Assembly: GCA_035361075.1 (NCBI GenBank)
Contig: DAOSBX010000009.1
Coordinates: 1 to 64,000 of the forward strand
Source of the DNA: Candidatus Hydrogenedens sp.
GTDB taxonomy: Bacteria > Hydrogenedentota > Hydrogenedentia > Hydrogenedentales > Hydrogenedentaceae
DNA length: 64,000 bases
Direction: 5' to 3'
Below are positions 16,293 through 24,318 of this stretch, piece by piece. Made by a program: the position numbers and the translations under genes. The notes beneath the pieces are model-generated. The model worked only from the letters and a program-made list of their open reading frames with translations. It ran no database searches and was not told the DNA's origin. Position 1 is the first letter of the stretch; each line of letters opens with the position of its first letter.

Positions 16293-18734
16293 TTAAACAA
16301 ATAGGTTAACAGAGGCATTCCCAGCTTCACCGAGATAATAACCGACGCCACCAATTTCAACGTTATCAATAAGTTCTTCCTTTTTAATACCCATTATATC
16401 CATAGTCATGGAACAAGCCACTAATTTTACACCAGAACTAATTGCTGAACTCATTAGTTCTGATAATGGCATGACATTTTTAGATTTCATAACATGTTTC
16501 ATCATTTGTGTTCCAAGTCCACCCATGTTCATTTTGGATAGTTTAAGTTTATCGATACCACATGGCATCATAAATCCGAACATCTTTTCGAGGATTGTTT
16601 TCTTTACAGGAATTGGTTGATTTTTTCTTAGCACATTAAGCCCCCAAAAGGTAAAGAAGATTGTAGTTTTATATCCCATTGCGATGGAGCCATTTGCAAT
16701 AACGAAGGCTGCCATTACGCGGTCCAAATCATTTGAGAAGCAGATGATAGTAACGGCTTTTTGTGTTGGAACAGAACAAGCGGTATCGGTATTTTCTATT
16801 TCGGACGGGGTTGTCCCTTTTACAATTTCGACGATGTAGCCTTTTTTCTCAGGCCGAACTTGTAAAACACGGTGTCCTGTTTTTGCACACCATGCAGGGA
16901 CGTCACAAGTAAATCCGACATCTGTAGCGTAAACTTCAAGAATGTCTCCTGGTTGAAGTTTTTCAATAACTTGTTTCACTTTTAATATAGGTCCAGGGCA
17001 TTGCATTCCTGATACGTCCAATTGGTGACGGTTTGGTGTGACGATAGAATCATCGGCGGGGCCACTCTTTATTTTTACTGAACTTGTTGAAGATGGAAAT
17101 GTTTGTTGAAGGGGTGGCTTTTTATGAAACCAAGCCCAGGTACGAAAGCCTCCGTTTAAATTATAAACATTAAATCCTTGTTGTTTTAGGAACCGATAGG
17201 CAATATATCCTCTTAGACCGACTGCACAATAAGTAATGATTGGTTTATCTCGTGGAATTTCATTTACTCTCATTCTGAGTTGGTCAACTGGTATAAGTGT
17301 AGCGTTTGGGATAGCTCCTGCTTCCGCCTCGTCAGGTTCTCGCACATCTAATATATAAGCATTTTGTGGCATATCATCTGGGTTGACGATGTCTACATCA
17401 CCACGAAGGATATTTGATGCAACATATCCAACCATATTGATTCCATGTTTTGCACCACCCCATTGTGGGGAATATGCTAATTCTTCATCTTCTAAATCGA
17501 AGACGGTACGATTATGACGAATTGCCATTGCTAAAGTATTGATCATGCTTTCAACACCTTCAGAACCTACCACCTGTGCCCCTAATATGCTTCCATCTGT
17601 TCTAAATAAAATTTTTACACTCACAGGCTGAGCACCTGGATAGTAGCGTGGATGTTGCATAGGATGAACATAGGCTTTCTTGTAGTCTATATTCAGTTTT
17701 TTTGCTTGTGCCTCTGTAATTCCTGTTTGTGCTGAGGCAATATTGAAGACCTTAACAATTCCAGTGCCTTGGATGCCACCGAATGTTGAATTTCTTCCAC
17801 ATATATGGTCAGCAGTAATGCGACCTTGACGATTTGCAGGTCCTGCTAAGGGAACGGAGGTTCTACCACCTGTTACTATATCTTTTACTTCTACCACATC
17901 ACCGACCGCATAAATGTTTGGGTCACTGGTTTGCATGAACTCATTGACACGGATATGTCCGGAGGGTGATAAATCAATGCCTGCTTCTTTCGCTAATTGA
18001 CTGTTAGGTCTAACACCCACACATAAACAGGCTAAATCGCTTTCAATTGTTTTGCCACTTTTCAGGATGACTTTGCCATTTTCGATTTGCTGGGCAGTTT
18101 CCTGTAAATAAACATTTACCTTGTTTAGCACCAATTCCTGTAAAATTGGTGTGGTCATTTCGGAGTCCATTCGTGGCATGACATGGTCTTGCATCTCTAC
18201 AAGGGAAACATCGAGCCCACGATGTCTTAAGTTCTCAGCCAACTCTAACCCAATAAAACCAGCACCAATAACACATACATGTTTGGCTGTTTCTAATGAT
18301 TGGATAATTTTGTCCATATCGCTAAGATGGTTAAGGACATGTACGTTTGGTCCATCCGCCCCAGGGATAGGAGGTATTACAGGGGTAGAGCCTGTGGCGA
18401 GAACGAGAACGTCATATGGAAATGTGAGAACTGTGTTGTTTGTCAGGTTTTTTACTAAAATTTCTTTCTTTTCTTTATTTATAGAAATCACTTCATGTTG
18501 AGTTCGAATATCCAATCCATATCGTCCCTGTAAGCCTTTTACTGTTTGAACTAATAGAGATGAGCGGTCTGGAATAATTCCACCAATGTGATAAGGCATA
18601 CCGCAGTTTGCATAAGAGACATCGGAGCCCTTCTCAAAAACGATAACCTCTAAATTATCGTCTAACCGTTTTAAGCGTGTGGCACAACTCATACCACCAG
18701 CCACACCACCAACAATGATTATTCGTCTTTTCAT
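16293..18734 (-). CDS. CoA-disulfide reductase-rhodanese-TusA-DsrE fusion
   Basis: An 813-residue protein with four joined domains. Residues 1 to about 450 form an FAD/NAD(P) disulfide reductase of the CoA-disulfide reductase type (VGGVAGGMS; redox Cys44 in YANCGMPYH; AVGDVVEVKD). About 455-550 is a rhodanese with Cys in ITYCAVGLRG. About 570-645 is TusA-like with CPGP in GMQCPGPIL. The rest is DsrE/F-like (ICFSNDLDRVMAAF), with a second conserved Cys in LVACSMTMD. Such fusions reduce or shuttle persulfide sulfur in the cytoplasm. AAGGAG seven bases before the ATG fixes the start. It lies 36 bases after the CsoR-like regulator, which probably controls it in response to persulfide or copper. 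Confidence 0.93.
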   Translation of the reverse strand: MKRRIIIVGGVAGGMSCATRLKRLDDNLEVIVFEKGSDVSYANCGMPYHIGGIIPDRSSLLVQTVKGLQGRYGLDIRTQHEVISINKEKKEILVKNLTNNTVLTFPYDVLVLATGSTPVIPPIPGADGPNVHVLNHLSDMDKIIQSLETAKHVCVIGAGFIGLELAENLRHRGLDVSLVEMQDHVMPRMDSEMTTPILQELVLNKVNVYLQETAQQIENGKVILKSGKTIESDLACLCVGVRPNSQLAKEAGIDLSPSGHIRVNEFMQTSDPNIYAVGDVVEVKDIVTGGRTSVPLAGPANRQGRITADHICGRNSTFGGIQGTGIVKVFNIASAQTGITEAQAKKLNIDYKKAYVHPMQHPRYYPGAQPVSVKILFRTDGSILGAQVVGSEGVESMINTLAMAIRHNRTVFDLEDEELAYSPQWGGAKHGINMVGYVASNILRGDVDIVNPDDMPQNAYILDVREPDEAEAGAIPNATLIPVDQLRMRVNEIPRDKPIITYCAVGLRGYIAYRFLKQQGFNVYNLNGGFRTWAWFHKKPPLQQTFPSSTSSVKIKSGPADDSIVTPNRHQLDVSGMQCPGPILKVKQVIEKLQPGDILEVYATDVGFTCDVPAWCAKTGHRVLQVRPEKKGYIVEIVKGTTPSEIENTDTACSVPTQKAVTIICFSNDLDRVMAAFVIANGSIAMGYKTTIFFTFWGLNVLRKNQPIPVKKTILEKMFGFMMPCGIDKLKLSKMNMGGLGTQMMKHVMKSKNVMPLSELMSSAISSGVKLVACSMTMDIMGIKKEELIDNVEIGGVGYYLGEAGNASVNLFV

Positions 18735-18770
18735 TTCTAATCTCCTTATATGATTATTGATTTTTGAACT

Positions 18771-19049
18771 TTATTCGTGAGAACAAATTTTTGAAAATAA
18801 TTGAACTAAATTATCTTTAAATTCCTTTGTTTTTTTATCGTCAGCACTGAAAGAGGATATACATTCCTCTAAATGTTCCTGTAAAATAACTTGACCTAAT
18901 GAACGAAGTGCTCCACGTGCTGCAGAAACTTGTTTTAATATTTCGAAGCAGGGACGTTCTTTCTCAATCATTTGTTTGAGGCCACGGATTTGTCCTTCAA
19001 TCCGATTCATTCGTTCAATCAATTTTGTTTTTTGTTTTTTTGATTCCAT
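18771..19049 (-). CDS. CsoR/CstR-type (DUF156) transcriptional repressor
   Basis: 92 residues, an all-helical tetrameric repressor of the DUF156 family (RMNRIEGQIRGLKQMIE is its signature). Ligand positions are Cys34, His59 and Cys63, spaced 25 and 4 residues as in copper-sensing CsoR. Regulators of sulfide/persulfide operons (CstR) use the two Cys positions. Since the gene heads an operon with a rhodanese-TusA-DsrE protein, persulfide sensing is likely from context, copper from the His; sequence alone does not decide. A good promoter with an operator-like inverted repeat across the start of transcription lies directly upstream, so it should repress itself and the operon. GGAG precedes the ATG by seven bases. 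Confidence 0.9.
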   Translation of the reverse strand: MESKKQKTKLIERMNRIEGQIRGLKQMIEKERPCFEILKQVSAARGALRSLGQVILQEHLEECISSFSADDKKTKEFKDNLVQLFSKICSHE

Positions 19050-19065
19050 GATATTTCTCCAATTG

Positions 19066-19084
19066 TATACATATACTATGTATA
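19066..19084 (-). promoter_or_regulatory. operator-like inverted repeat of the CsoR-like operon
   Basis: Perfect 8-bp arms TATACATA and TATGTATA separated by three bases, located between the -10 box (19085-19090) and the CsoR-like gene, spanning the expected transcription start. Position fits a repressor site used for autoregulation. Typical CsoR sites are richer in G and C, so binding by this protein is inference. Confidence 0.45.
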
Positions 19085-19114
19085 AGTATATATGTTTTCT
19101 AATATGTATTTCAA
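19085..19114 (-). promoter_or_regulatory. sigma70-type promoter of the CsoR-like operon
   Basis: On the minus strand, -35 TTGAAA (19109-19114) and -10 TATACT (19085-19090) are separated by 18 bases. The start of transcription would fall near 19078, giving an untranslated leader of about 30 bases. It drives the regulator, the sulfur-handling fusion protein and probably the DUF1638 gene. Confidence 0.6.
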
Positions 19115-19374
19115 CTCTGAATGAATGAATTTTATTCCTGAATTATTTTTATGATTTATGCATGACATTCTATATGTAAAAAGGAAAAGATTAAGGAAAA
19201 GAAGAGACCAGAGAATAAATATTGTTTATGTTTAATTTATCAGTTGCCTCTAAAAACAATTTAATTTTATATGGTGTGTGGAGGAAAACAAGTTATGTTC
19301 AAGAGTTTAAGATGAGTGTGAAAATAGGGATGATTTTTTTCTGAATAAAAATAATTTATTTTATTGGAAAATTC

Positions 19375-19403
19375 TTGACATTGGATAGTATAATTAGTGT
19401 AAA
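19375..19403 (+). promoter_or_regulatory. upstream promoter P1 of the lipoprotein locus
   Basis: Consensus -35 TTGACA at 19375-19380 and TGTAAA at 19398-19403 with 17-base spacing. A perfect TATAAT at 19389-19394 may instead pair with TTGGAA at 19364-19369 (19-base spacing). The segment AATTCTTGACA recurs at the second promoter 73 bases downstream. The rest of the 497-base spacer between 19050 and 19546 is AT-rich and holds no other gene that I can see. Confidence 0.55.
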
Positions 19404-19447
19404 ATTATAAAACGATTTAATTTTGGTAAAAAAAGCATATATAATTC

Positions 19448-19476
19448 TTGACAATTGGTGTGATTTGTGATAAACT
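19448..19476 (+). promoter_or_regulatory. downstream promoter P2 of the lipoprotein locus
   Basis: TTGACA at 19448-19453, a 17-base spacer and TAAACT at 19471-19476. It is the closer of two tandem promoters and would give a leader of roughly 63 bases before the GTG at 19547. Confidence 0.6.
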
Positions 19477-19546
19477 GTAAGGTAAAGTAACAACATAAAG
19501 ACCAAACGTTAAAACAAAACGATATATATCAGAAGGAGATTCAACA

Positions 19547-19738
19547 GTGAAACATGTTCGAATGATTTCAAGTAAACGTCCTGTGTATGCTGGTTGGATG
19601 GATAATGTATGTTTTGTATCTTTTTTGATTAACAAACTTCTAACCGCTATGGGAGGTCAAAGCCCATTCTTTTCGTTTCTTGAAGGTAAATGCCATATTG
19701 AAACTGGGACAGGAAATAATAATAGTAGTTCTTCGTAG
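19547..19738 (+). CDS. small protein of unknown function, 63 aa
   Basis: The frame begins GTG with AAGGAG eight bases upstream and follows two tandem promoters, so it is very likely translated. The product has a basic N terminus (MKHVRMISSKRPVYAGW), a hydrophobic middle around CFVSFLINKLLTAMGG with two Cys residues in the whole protein, and a low-complexity tail GTGNNNSSSS. There is no proper signal peptide or lipobox and no family that I recognise. It is followed 57 bases later by a leucine-rich-repeat lipoprotein and then two giant lipoproteins. It could be a structural or exported peptide of that locus, or a leader peptide that governs it. Confidence 0.6.
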   Translation: MKHVRMISSKRPVYAGWMDNVCFVSFLINKLLTAMGGQSPFFSFLEGKCHIETGTGNNNSSSS

Positions 19739-19795
19739 CTCTAAATAAAAACAACTTAAAATTTTAATATTAAAATTTATATGAGGTAACATGAG

Positions 19796-20392
19796 ATGAG
19801 TGAAAAGAACATTCTCTATTTGATACTTATTTGTGTGTTATTTAGTTTTTTGTCGGGTTGTTGTGTTCTTAAAGGGACATCGATTTTTTTCCCTGATTCT
19901 GCATTGGAGGTAGTTATCCGTAGCGAGCTGGGCAAACCCTTTTTTGTGGTTTGCACGGGAGAACTGGATTCTATCACGGAATTAAATGCTCGTGGTATGG
20001 GTATAAAGAACCTTCAAGGATTGGAGTATTGCACATCGTTGGTTAAGTTGGACCTGAGGGACAATGCTATTATATCGATATCCCCACTGAGGGAATTGAA
20101 AAACCTTGTTTGGCTTGATTTAGGAAATAATAAGATAACAGATATAACACCAATAGCGGGGTTGGTCTACCTTGAATATCTCGACCTTTCCGGTTCAGAT
20201 AATGATATTCGCGATTGGTCTCCATTATTAGCAAACGTAGATGCAGGTGGGTTGGGTCCTGGTGATACTGTGACCTTGAGTCCGGAATGGACTGTTAAAG
20301 AAGATGGGACTTATTATGAGGATTTTCTGCCTGTATATCAGAAATTGATTAATGCAGGAGTTAATGTTATTTTTGCTGAGCCAACAAAATAA
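19796..20392 (+). CDS. leucine-rich-repeat lipoprotein
   Basis: 198 residues. The N terminus is a lipoprotein signal peptide with lipobox LSGC (Cys22), followed by another Cys. The middle contains about three leucine-rich repeats of the internalin type (LVKLDLRDNAIISISPLREL, LVWLDLGNNKITDITPIAGL, LEYLDLSGS). The repeats form a curved binding surface, normally for proteins. The C-terminal third has no repeats. It is exported and lipid-anchored, likely facing the periplasm or cell surface. It lies in one transcription unit with a 63-residue ORF upstream and the BACON/VWA lipoproteins downstream, which suggests that these act together in adhesion or envelope assembly. Confidence 0.88.
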   Translation: MSEKNILYLILICVLFSFLSGCCVLKGTSIFFPDSALEVVIRSELGKPFFVVCTGELDSITELNARGMGIKNLQGLEYCTSLVKLDLRDNAIISISPLRELKNLVWLDLGNNKITDITPIAGLVYLEYLDLSGSDNDIRDWSPLLANVDAGGLGPGDTVTLSPEWTVKEDGTYYEDFLPVYQKLINAGVNVIFAEPTK

Positions 20393-20462
20393 TAGTAACA
20401 TTTTTTTGAGTTTTAATTTATGTACATAATAATTAGAAGGTCAAACATTGGAAGGAACCTCA

Positions 20463-23400
20463 ATGAAAAAGACGAGGTGTAAATTTATTTTATTTTTATG
20501 CAATCTATTTGTTTTTACTGGTATTTTTATTTTGATAAGTGGTTGCCCTCCGACTCAGAAATTTGAGTTAAACCCACAAGTACTTTCATTTGGAGAAAAG
20601 GCAGTTGTTAAATCTGTAGCGATTAAACCGAAGGGCAAATTTAAGTTGGAATGGTCAGTGGTCGAGGTGATGTGGGATTCGAATCTTAGCAAATGGTATG
20701 AGAATGATGTTCCATGGTTATCGGCAGAACCTACCTCAGACAAGACATCCACGGTTCAATTAGTTCAAGTTCGTGTTACACGAAGTGGTTTGGCTTCTGG
20801 AGAGTATAAAGATGTTGGATTAAAATTTCGTTCGTCTAAAATGGAACACGTAGTTCCCGTTTCTATGGTGGTATCTAATGTTCTTGAAGTTACTCCGCAA
20901 ATTGTTAATATCCGTCCGGGGATGACGCAAACAACTATCACATTAAAAAATATAGGTAGTGAGAGTTTTAATTGGACAGTAGAATATATCCCTGACTTGT
21001 CAAATAAGACGGCTACAGATAAAGTTCCGATGGATATTTCAGTGTCTCCTGTTTCTGGTAATTTAGCGTCGGGAAGTAGTTCACAAGTTACAGTCAGTTG
21101 GGATAAAGCACGCTCTGCCGATTTTGGATTGCTGTTTAGGTCACCGCAGGGAGACCAAATTGTTGAGTTCCGTTTTGTTCCGATATGCTCCGAATCAGAC
21201 TTTGAGGTATCACCGAAAGAATTAGTTTTGATTGTTACTACGGAAGCGTTAACATCAGAAACGGTAGTTAGTCTGCCCCCTTCGAAACTAACATTTACAA
21301 ATCGCAGTAGTGCCAAGAAAGATTGGACAGCCCAGATTATAGATGCCAGTGGTCAACCTATAAATAGCATTGTGGTTAGTCCTTCGGCGGGTGCTATTAA
21401 TGCAAGTGATAAGGTTGATATTTCGGCAGTAGTAACCGCCCCCAAGGAAGTTATATTAGGAGCAGGGCAATATACTCTGCTTATTGACACATCAGATTGT
21501 ATATTGACAGTTCCTATTAAAATAGAACAGATGAGTCTACCGAAAATTGCAATATCAGAGCCACCTCAGACGACTACAACACGACCAGAGATTATTCCAT
21601 TGGATGTTTTGGATTTTGGCAGGGAAGATACCCAGAAAGAGTTTTGGATTGCGAATATAGGTCCGCGGGATTCAAAGTTATATTTTCGAATCACACATGA
21701 GGATGAGGGTAAAGAAAACCCAATTATTGTTGATATACAACCTGCAATTGGTGGTGCGAATGGTGAAGATGGAAATGCGGAGGACTTCTTCCACCCAGAA
21801 TTAGTGAATGTGTTAATAGATGGGGTTCGTATTTTAGTTACAATTAACAGAGACAATTTGCAAAACGATGTAGAATATCGAAATATCACGATAGAGGCAT
21901 TAGACCGAGACCCTATCCAGTTTTCGAATGAAGCCACTGTGTTAAGTGCTGTGGAATCGAAAACAATAAAAATTCGTGTGGAACGTCAACCTTTAAGAAT
22001 TGAAGGAGCCTTGAATCGGAGTCGGCCTCCATATGTAATGAGATATGTATTTTTACTTCGTGATTCATCTTCAAGAGCAATTCCTACTGTTACCAATGAT
22101 GACCTTTCTAAATTGAGTCTTACCATATCGGAAGATGGGGTTCCATTAGATTTATATGAGACCAGTTATTTTGTGACGGGTCCTCAGGATATTAAAGGGA
22201 ATATGGTGATATTACTGGACTATACGGGTAGTACGTATTATGCAGGTGTAAATGATAAAATTAATCCTTTAAGACCGGGAGAAGCGATTGAAAGGGTAAA
22301 GAAAGCGGTTGTTGATTTTATTTATGATTTACCGGATTCTTACCAGATTGCTCTTATGTTACACAATGATAGGCAACAAACAAATCGGTTAATCCGTTCG
22401 TTTACCACGAATAAAGACGTCTTGAAAGATGCGCTGGAATCTTTTTATGTGCCTCCAAATTTAATGGGTGCTTCTGATATTTATGATGCTTTGTCAGAGG
22501 CTATTGACCGTCTTATGGCAGAAGATTCAAAAAATCCGTTGCCGTTTGATGATGCAGACGTAAAATCTATTGTTTTTATTACAGACGGATGGGACAATGC
22601 TTCTACTGTGGATGCAAGTAATATCCAAAATAAGGCTCATGATAATTTGATTCGACTTTATCCGTTGGGGTTTGCTTCTGGTGGTTCTATCAATAATGCA
22701 GACCTAATTCAGCTTGCAACTGAGACGGGTGGACATTTATATGTGGCAAACGATGTGAACAAATTGGTTCAGTTATTGGGTAATCAGAAATCATTGGTTC
22801 TGAGGCCGGATTTGCAAAGTTCAGGTAATGATTTAAGTTTCTATATATATAATGAGGGAGATGGAAACCTTGGATGGCAAGCGGATTTATCCAAGTTGCC
22901 GAAATGGATTTCTGAAATTACACCATCTCAAGGGACGATACCATCTAAGGGGAATGTTAAAGTTACGGTGAAAACTCAACCTGGACTTGCAGATGCGGAT
23001 GTAGTTGTCACTTCTGAAATTCCAATAACTTCAAACGATGGGGATGGAGTTATCAAAGTAAGTGGAGTATCCAAGACAGTAGGATGGGAAAGTGTATCTA
23101 TTGGGCTTGATGATGGTGCAGGTCGTATCTGGGAGGAATTAAAGAACCAGATGGTTCTAACGTATATTACACCAAAGCAGAAAGATTTTAAGTATACGAT
23201 TCGTTTTGAATATAAGCCTGGAGAAAATTTGCCTGTTTTGACCGGTATTTTTGAAGAGGATGCATTTGCCTATATTGGTGATGTTCGAGCGGGTCAATTG
23301 TCATTAGTAACCTCAGGTTTATTCTATGGTAATGACCCGACAAATCCAACACGGAGAACATGGCAAGCAGAGGTATTTGTTCGGGCAGATTATATACCGA

Positions 23401-24284
23401 GGGATGTTTATTTCCTGAGGACACGTTATTTCTTGCAAAAACCTGAAGGTGTTACGGATGCGCAATGGAATTTATTACTTGCAAATGTTCAGATGAATGT
23501 TGAGCCTGCGGAAGGAGGGTTATTATCATATGAAAATAGTGGTTGGAGGTTTATTAAAGAGGGGGATGGTATTTATCTTATCCTAACATCAGAAGATAAT
23601 GCATTTACTTATGGGGCGTTTGGAAATTTGTTTAAGATAACACTAAGCGGATTAGATACGTATGTGCAGTCTTTTGGAGATGCAGAGCCGATATTAAATC
23701 TGGCTATGCGTGTGGATAATGAGTCTCTCGTTAGTCCTGCGACACCTCGCCAGAGTTCCCGTACCAAGTATTTCTTATACCCCGGCGGACCTACATATCT
23801 TGATGGTTTGTTGTCTATTACTACGAGCGCGAAAGTAGCAGGACCTTCAACATCCATTGAAGGGCTTACTGGATTGCCTTTTAATCCAGAAGATATAGGA
23901 GTATGGGATGCAGATAAAGATGGGCTTCCTGATTTTCAGGACCCTGTGCCTAATGATAAAAATATCCCTGGAACATGGGTTAAACCGACGGTACTTAATA
24001 TCCCTGCTAATGCCAATTCAATTTCCTTTACGGTGATAAATAATCGATTGGATACGTTTTCATGGGAAATACAATCTTCTCCTGCATGGGTTACAGAGCT
24101 AAAATATGGAGAACAAGCAAATTCAAATACTCCGAAGTCAACATTGGCTCCGGGAGAGAAAGAGATAGTAACTTTGTATGTAGACAGAACGGGATATGCT
24201 CCTGGAACGCAAGTTCAGGATGTACTTGTCATAAAATCAGATTTATTTGGCACACTAAACATAAATATAGGTATGAATACATAG
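20463..24284 (+). CDS. giant lipoprotein with BACON-like repeats and VWA domain, copy 1
   Basis: About 1273 residues from ATG 20463 (AAGGAA five bases upstream; an earlier in-frame TTG is unlikely). The signal peptide ends in lipobox LISGC (Cys28). Four immunoglobulin-like BACON/ASH-type sandwich repeats follow (patterns such as PWLSAEP, then RSGLASGEY). A von Willebrand A domain lies at about 580-770 with a variant MIDAS motif DYTGS (Thr for the first Ser). Further sandwich repeats flank a region shared with the next gene (GDVRAGQLSLVTSG, YIPRDVYF, TYGAFG), and DADKDGLPDFQDPVPND is a calcium-binding type 3 repeat. VWA with MIDAS implies metal-dependent protein binding. Surface adhesion or matrix assembly is inferred. 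Confidence 0.85.
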   Translation: MKKTRCKFILFLCNLFVFTGIFILISGCPPTQKFELNPQVLSFGEKAVVKSVAIKPKGKFKLEWSVVEVMWDSNLSKWYENDVPWLSAEPTSDKTSTVQLVQVRVTRSGLASGEYKDVGLKFRSSKMEHVVPVSMVVSNVLEVTPQIVNIRPGMTQTTITLKNIGSESFNWTVEYIPDLSNKTATDKVPMDISVSPVSGNLASGSSSQVTVSWDKARSADFGLLFRSPQGDQIVEFRFVPICSESDFEVSPKELVLIVTTEALTSETVVSLPPSKLTFTNRSSAKKDWTAQIIDASGQPINSIVVSPSAGAINASDKVDISAVVTAPKEVILGAGQYTLLIDTSDCILTVPIKIEQMSLPKIAISEPPQTTTTRPEIIPLDVLDFGREDTQKEFWIANIGPRDSKLYFRITHEDEGKENPIIVDIQPAIGGANGEDGNAEDFFHPELVNVLIDGVRILVTINRDNLQNDVEYRNITIEALDRDPIQFSNEATVLSAVESKTIKIRVERQPLRIEGALNRSRPPYVMRYVFLLRDSSSRAIPTVTNDDLSKLSLTISEDGVPLDLYETSYFVTGPQDIKGNMVILLDYTGSTYYAGVNDKINPLRPGEAIERVKKAVVDFIYDLPDSYQIALMLHNDRQQTNRLIRSFTTNKDVLKDALESFYVPPNLMGASDIYDALSEAIDRLMAEDSKNPLPFDDADVKSIVFITDGWDNASTVDASNIQNKAHDNLIRLYPLGFASGGSINNADLIQLATETGGHLYVANDVNKLVQLLGNQKSLVLRPDLQSSGNDLSFYIYNEGDGNLGWQADLSKLPKWISEITPSQGTIPSKGNVKVTVKTQPGLADADVVVTSEIPITSNDGDGVIKVSGVSKTVGWESVSIGLDDGAGRIWEELKNQMVLTYITPKQKDFKYTIRFEYKPGENLPVLTGIFEEDAFAYIGDVRAGQLSLVTSGLFYGNDPTNPTRRTWQAEVFVRADYIPRDVYFLRTRYFLQKPEGVTDAQWNLLLANVQMNVEPAEGGLLSYENSGWRFIKEGDGIYLILTSEDNAFTYGAFGNLFKITLSGLDTYVQSFGDAEPILNLAMRVDNESLVSPATPRQSSRTKYFLYPGGPTYLDGLLSITTSAKVAGPSTSIEGLTGLPFNPEDIGVWDADKDGLPDFQDPVPNDKNIPGTWVKPTVLNIPANANSISFTVINNRLDTFSWEIQSSPAWVTELKYGEQANSNTPKSTLAPGEKEIVTLYVDRTGYAPGTQVQDVLVIKSDLFGTLNINIGMNT

Positions 24285-24318
24285 TTTGAACTTATTAATC
24301 AGAAACAGGAGCCTTCGC

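Noticed and set aside
18100..18520. GTTCGAAT resembling a tRNA T-arm
   Set aside because: It lies inside the flavoprotein gene and has no matching acceptor or anticodon stems.
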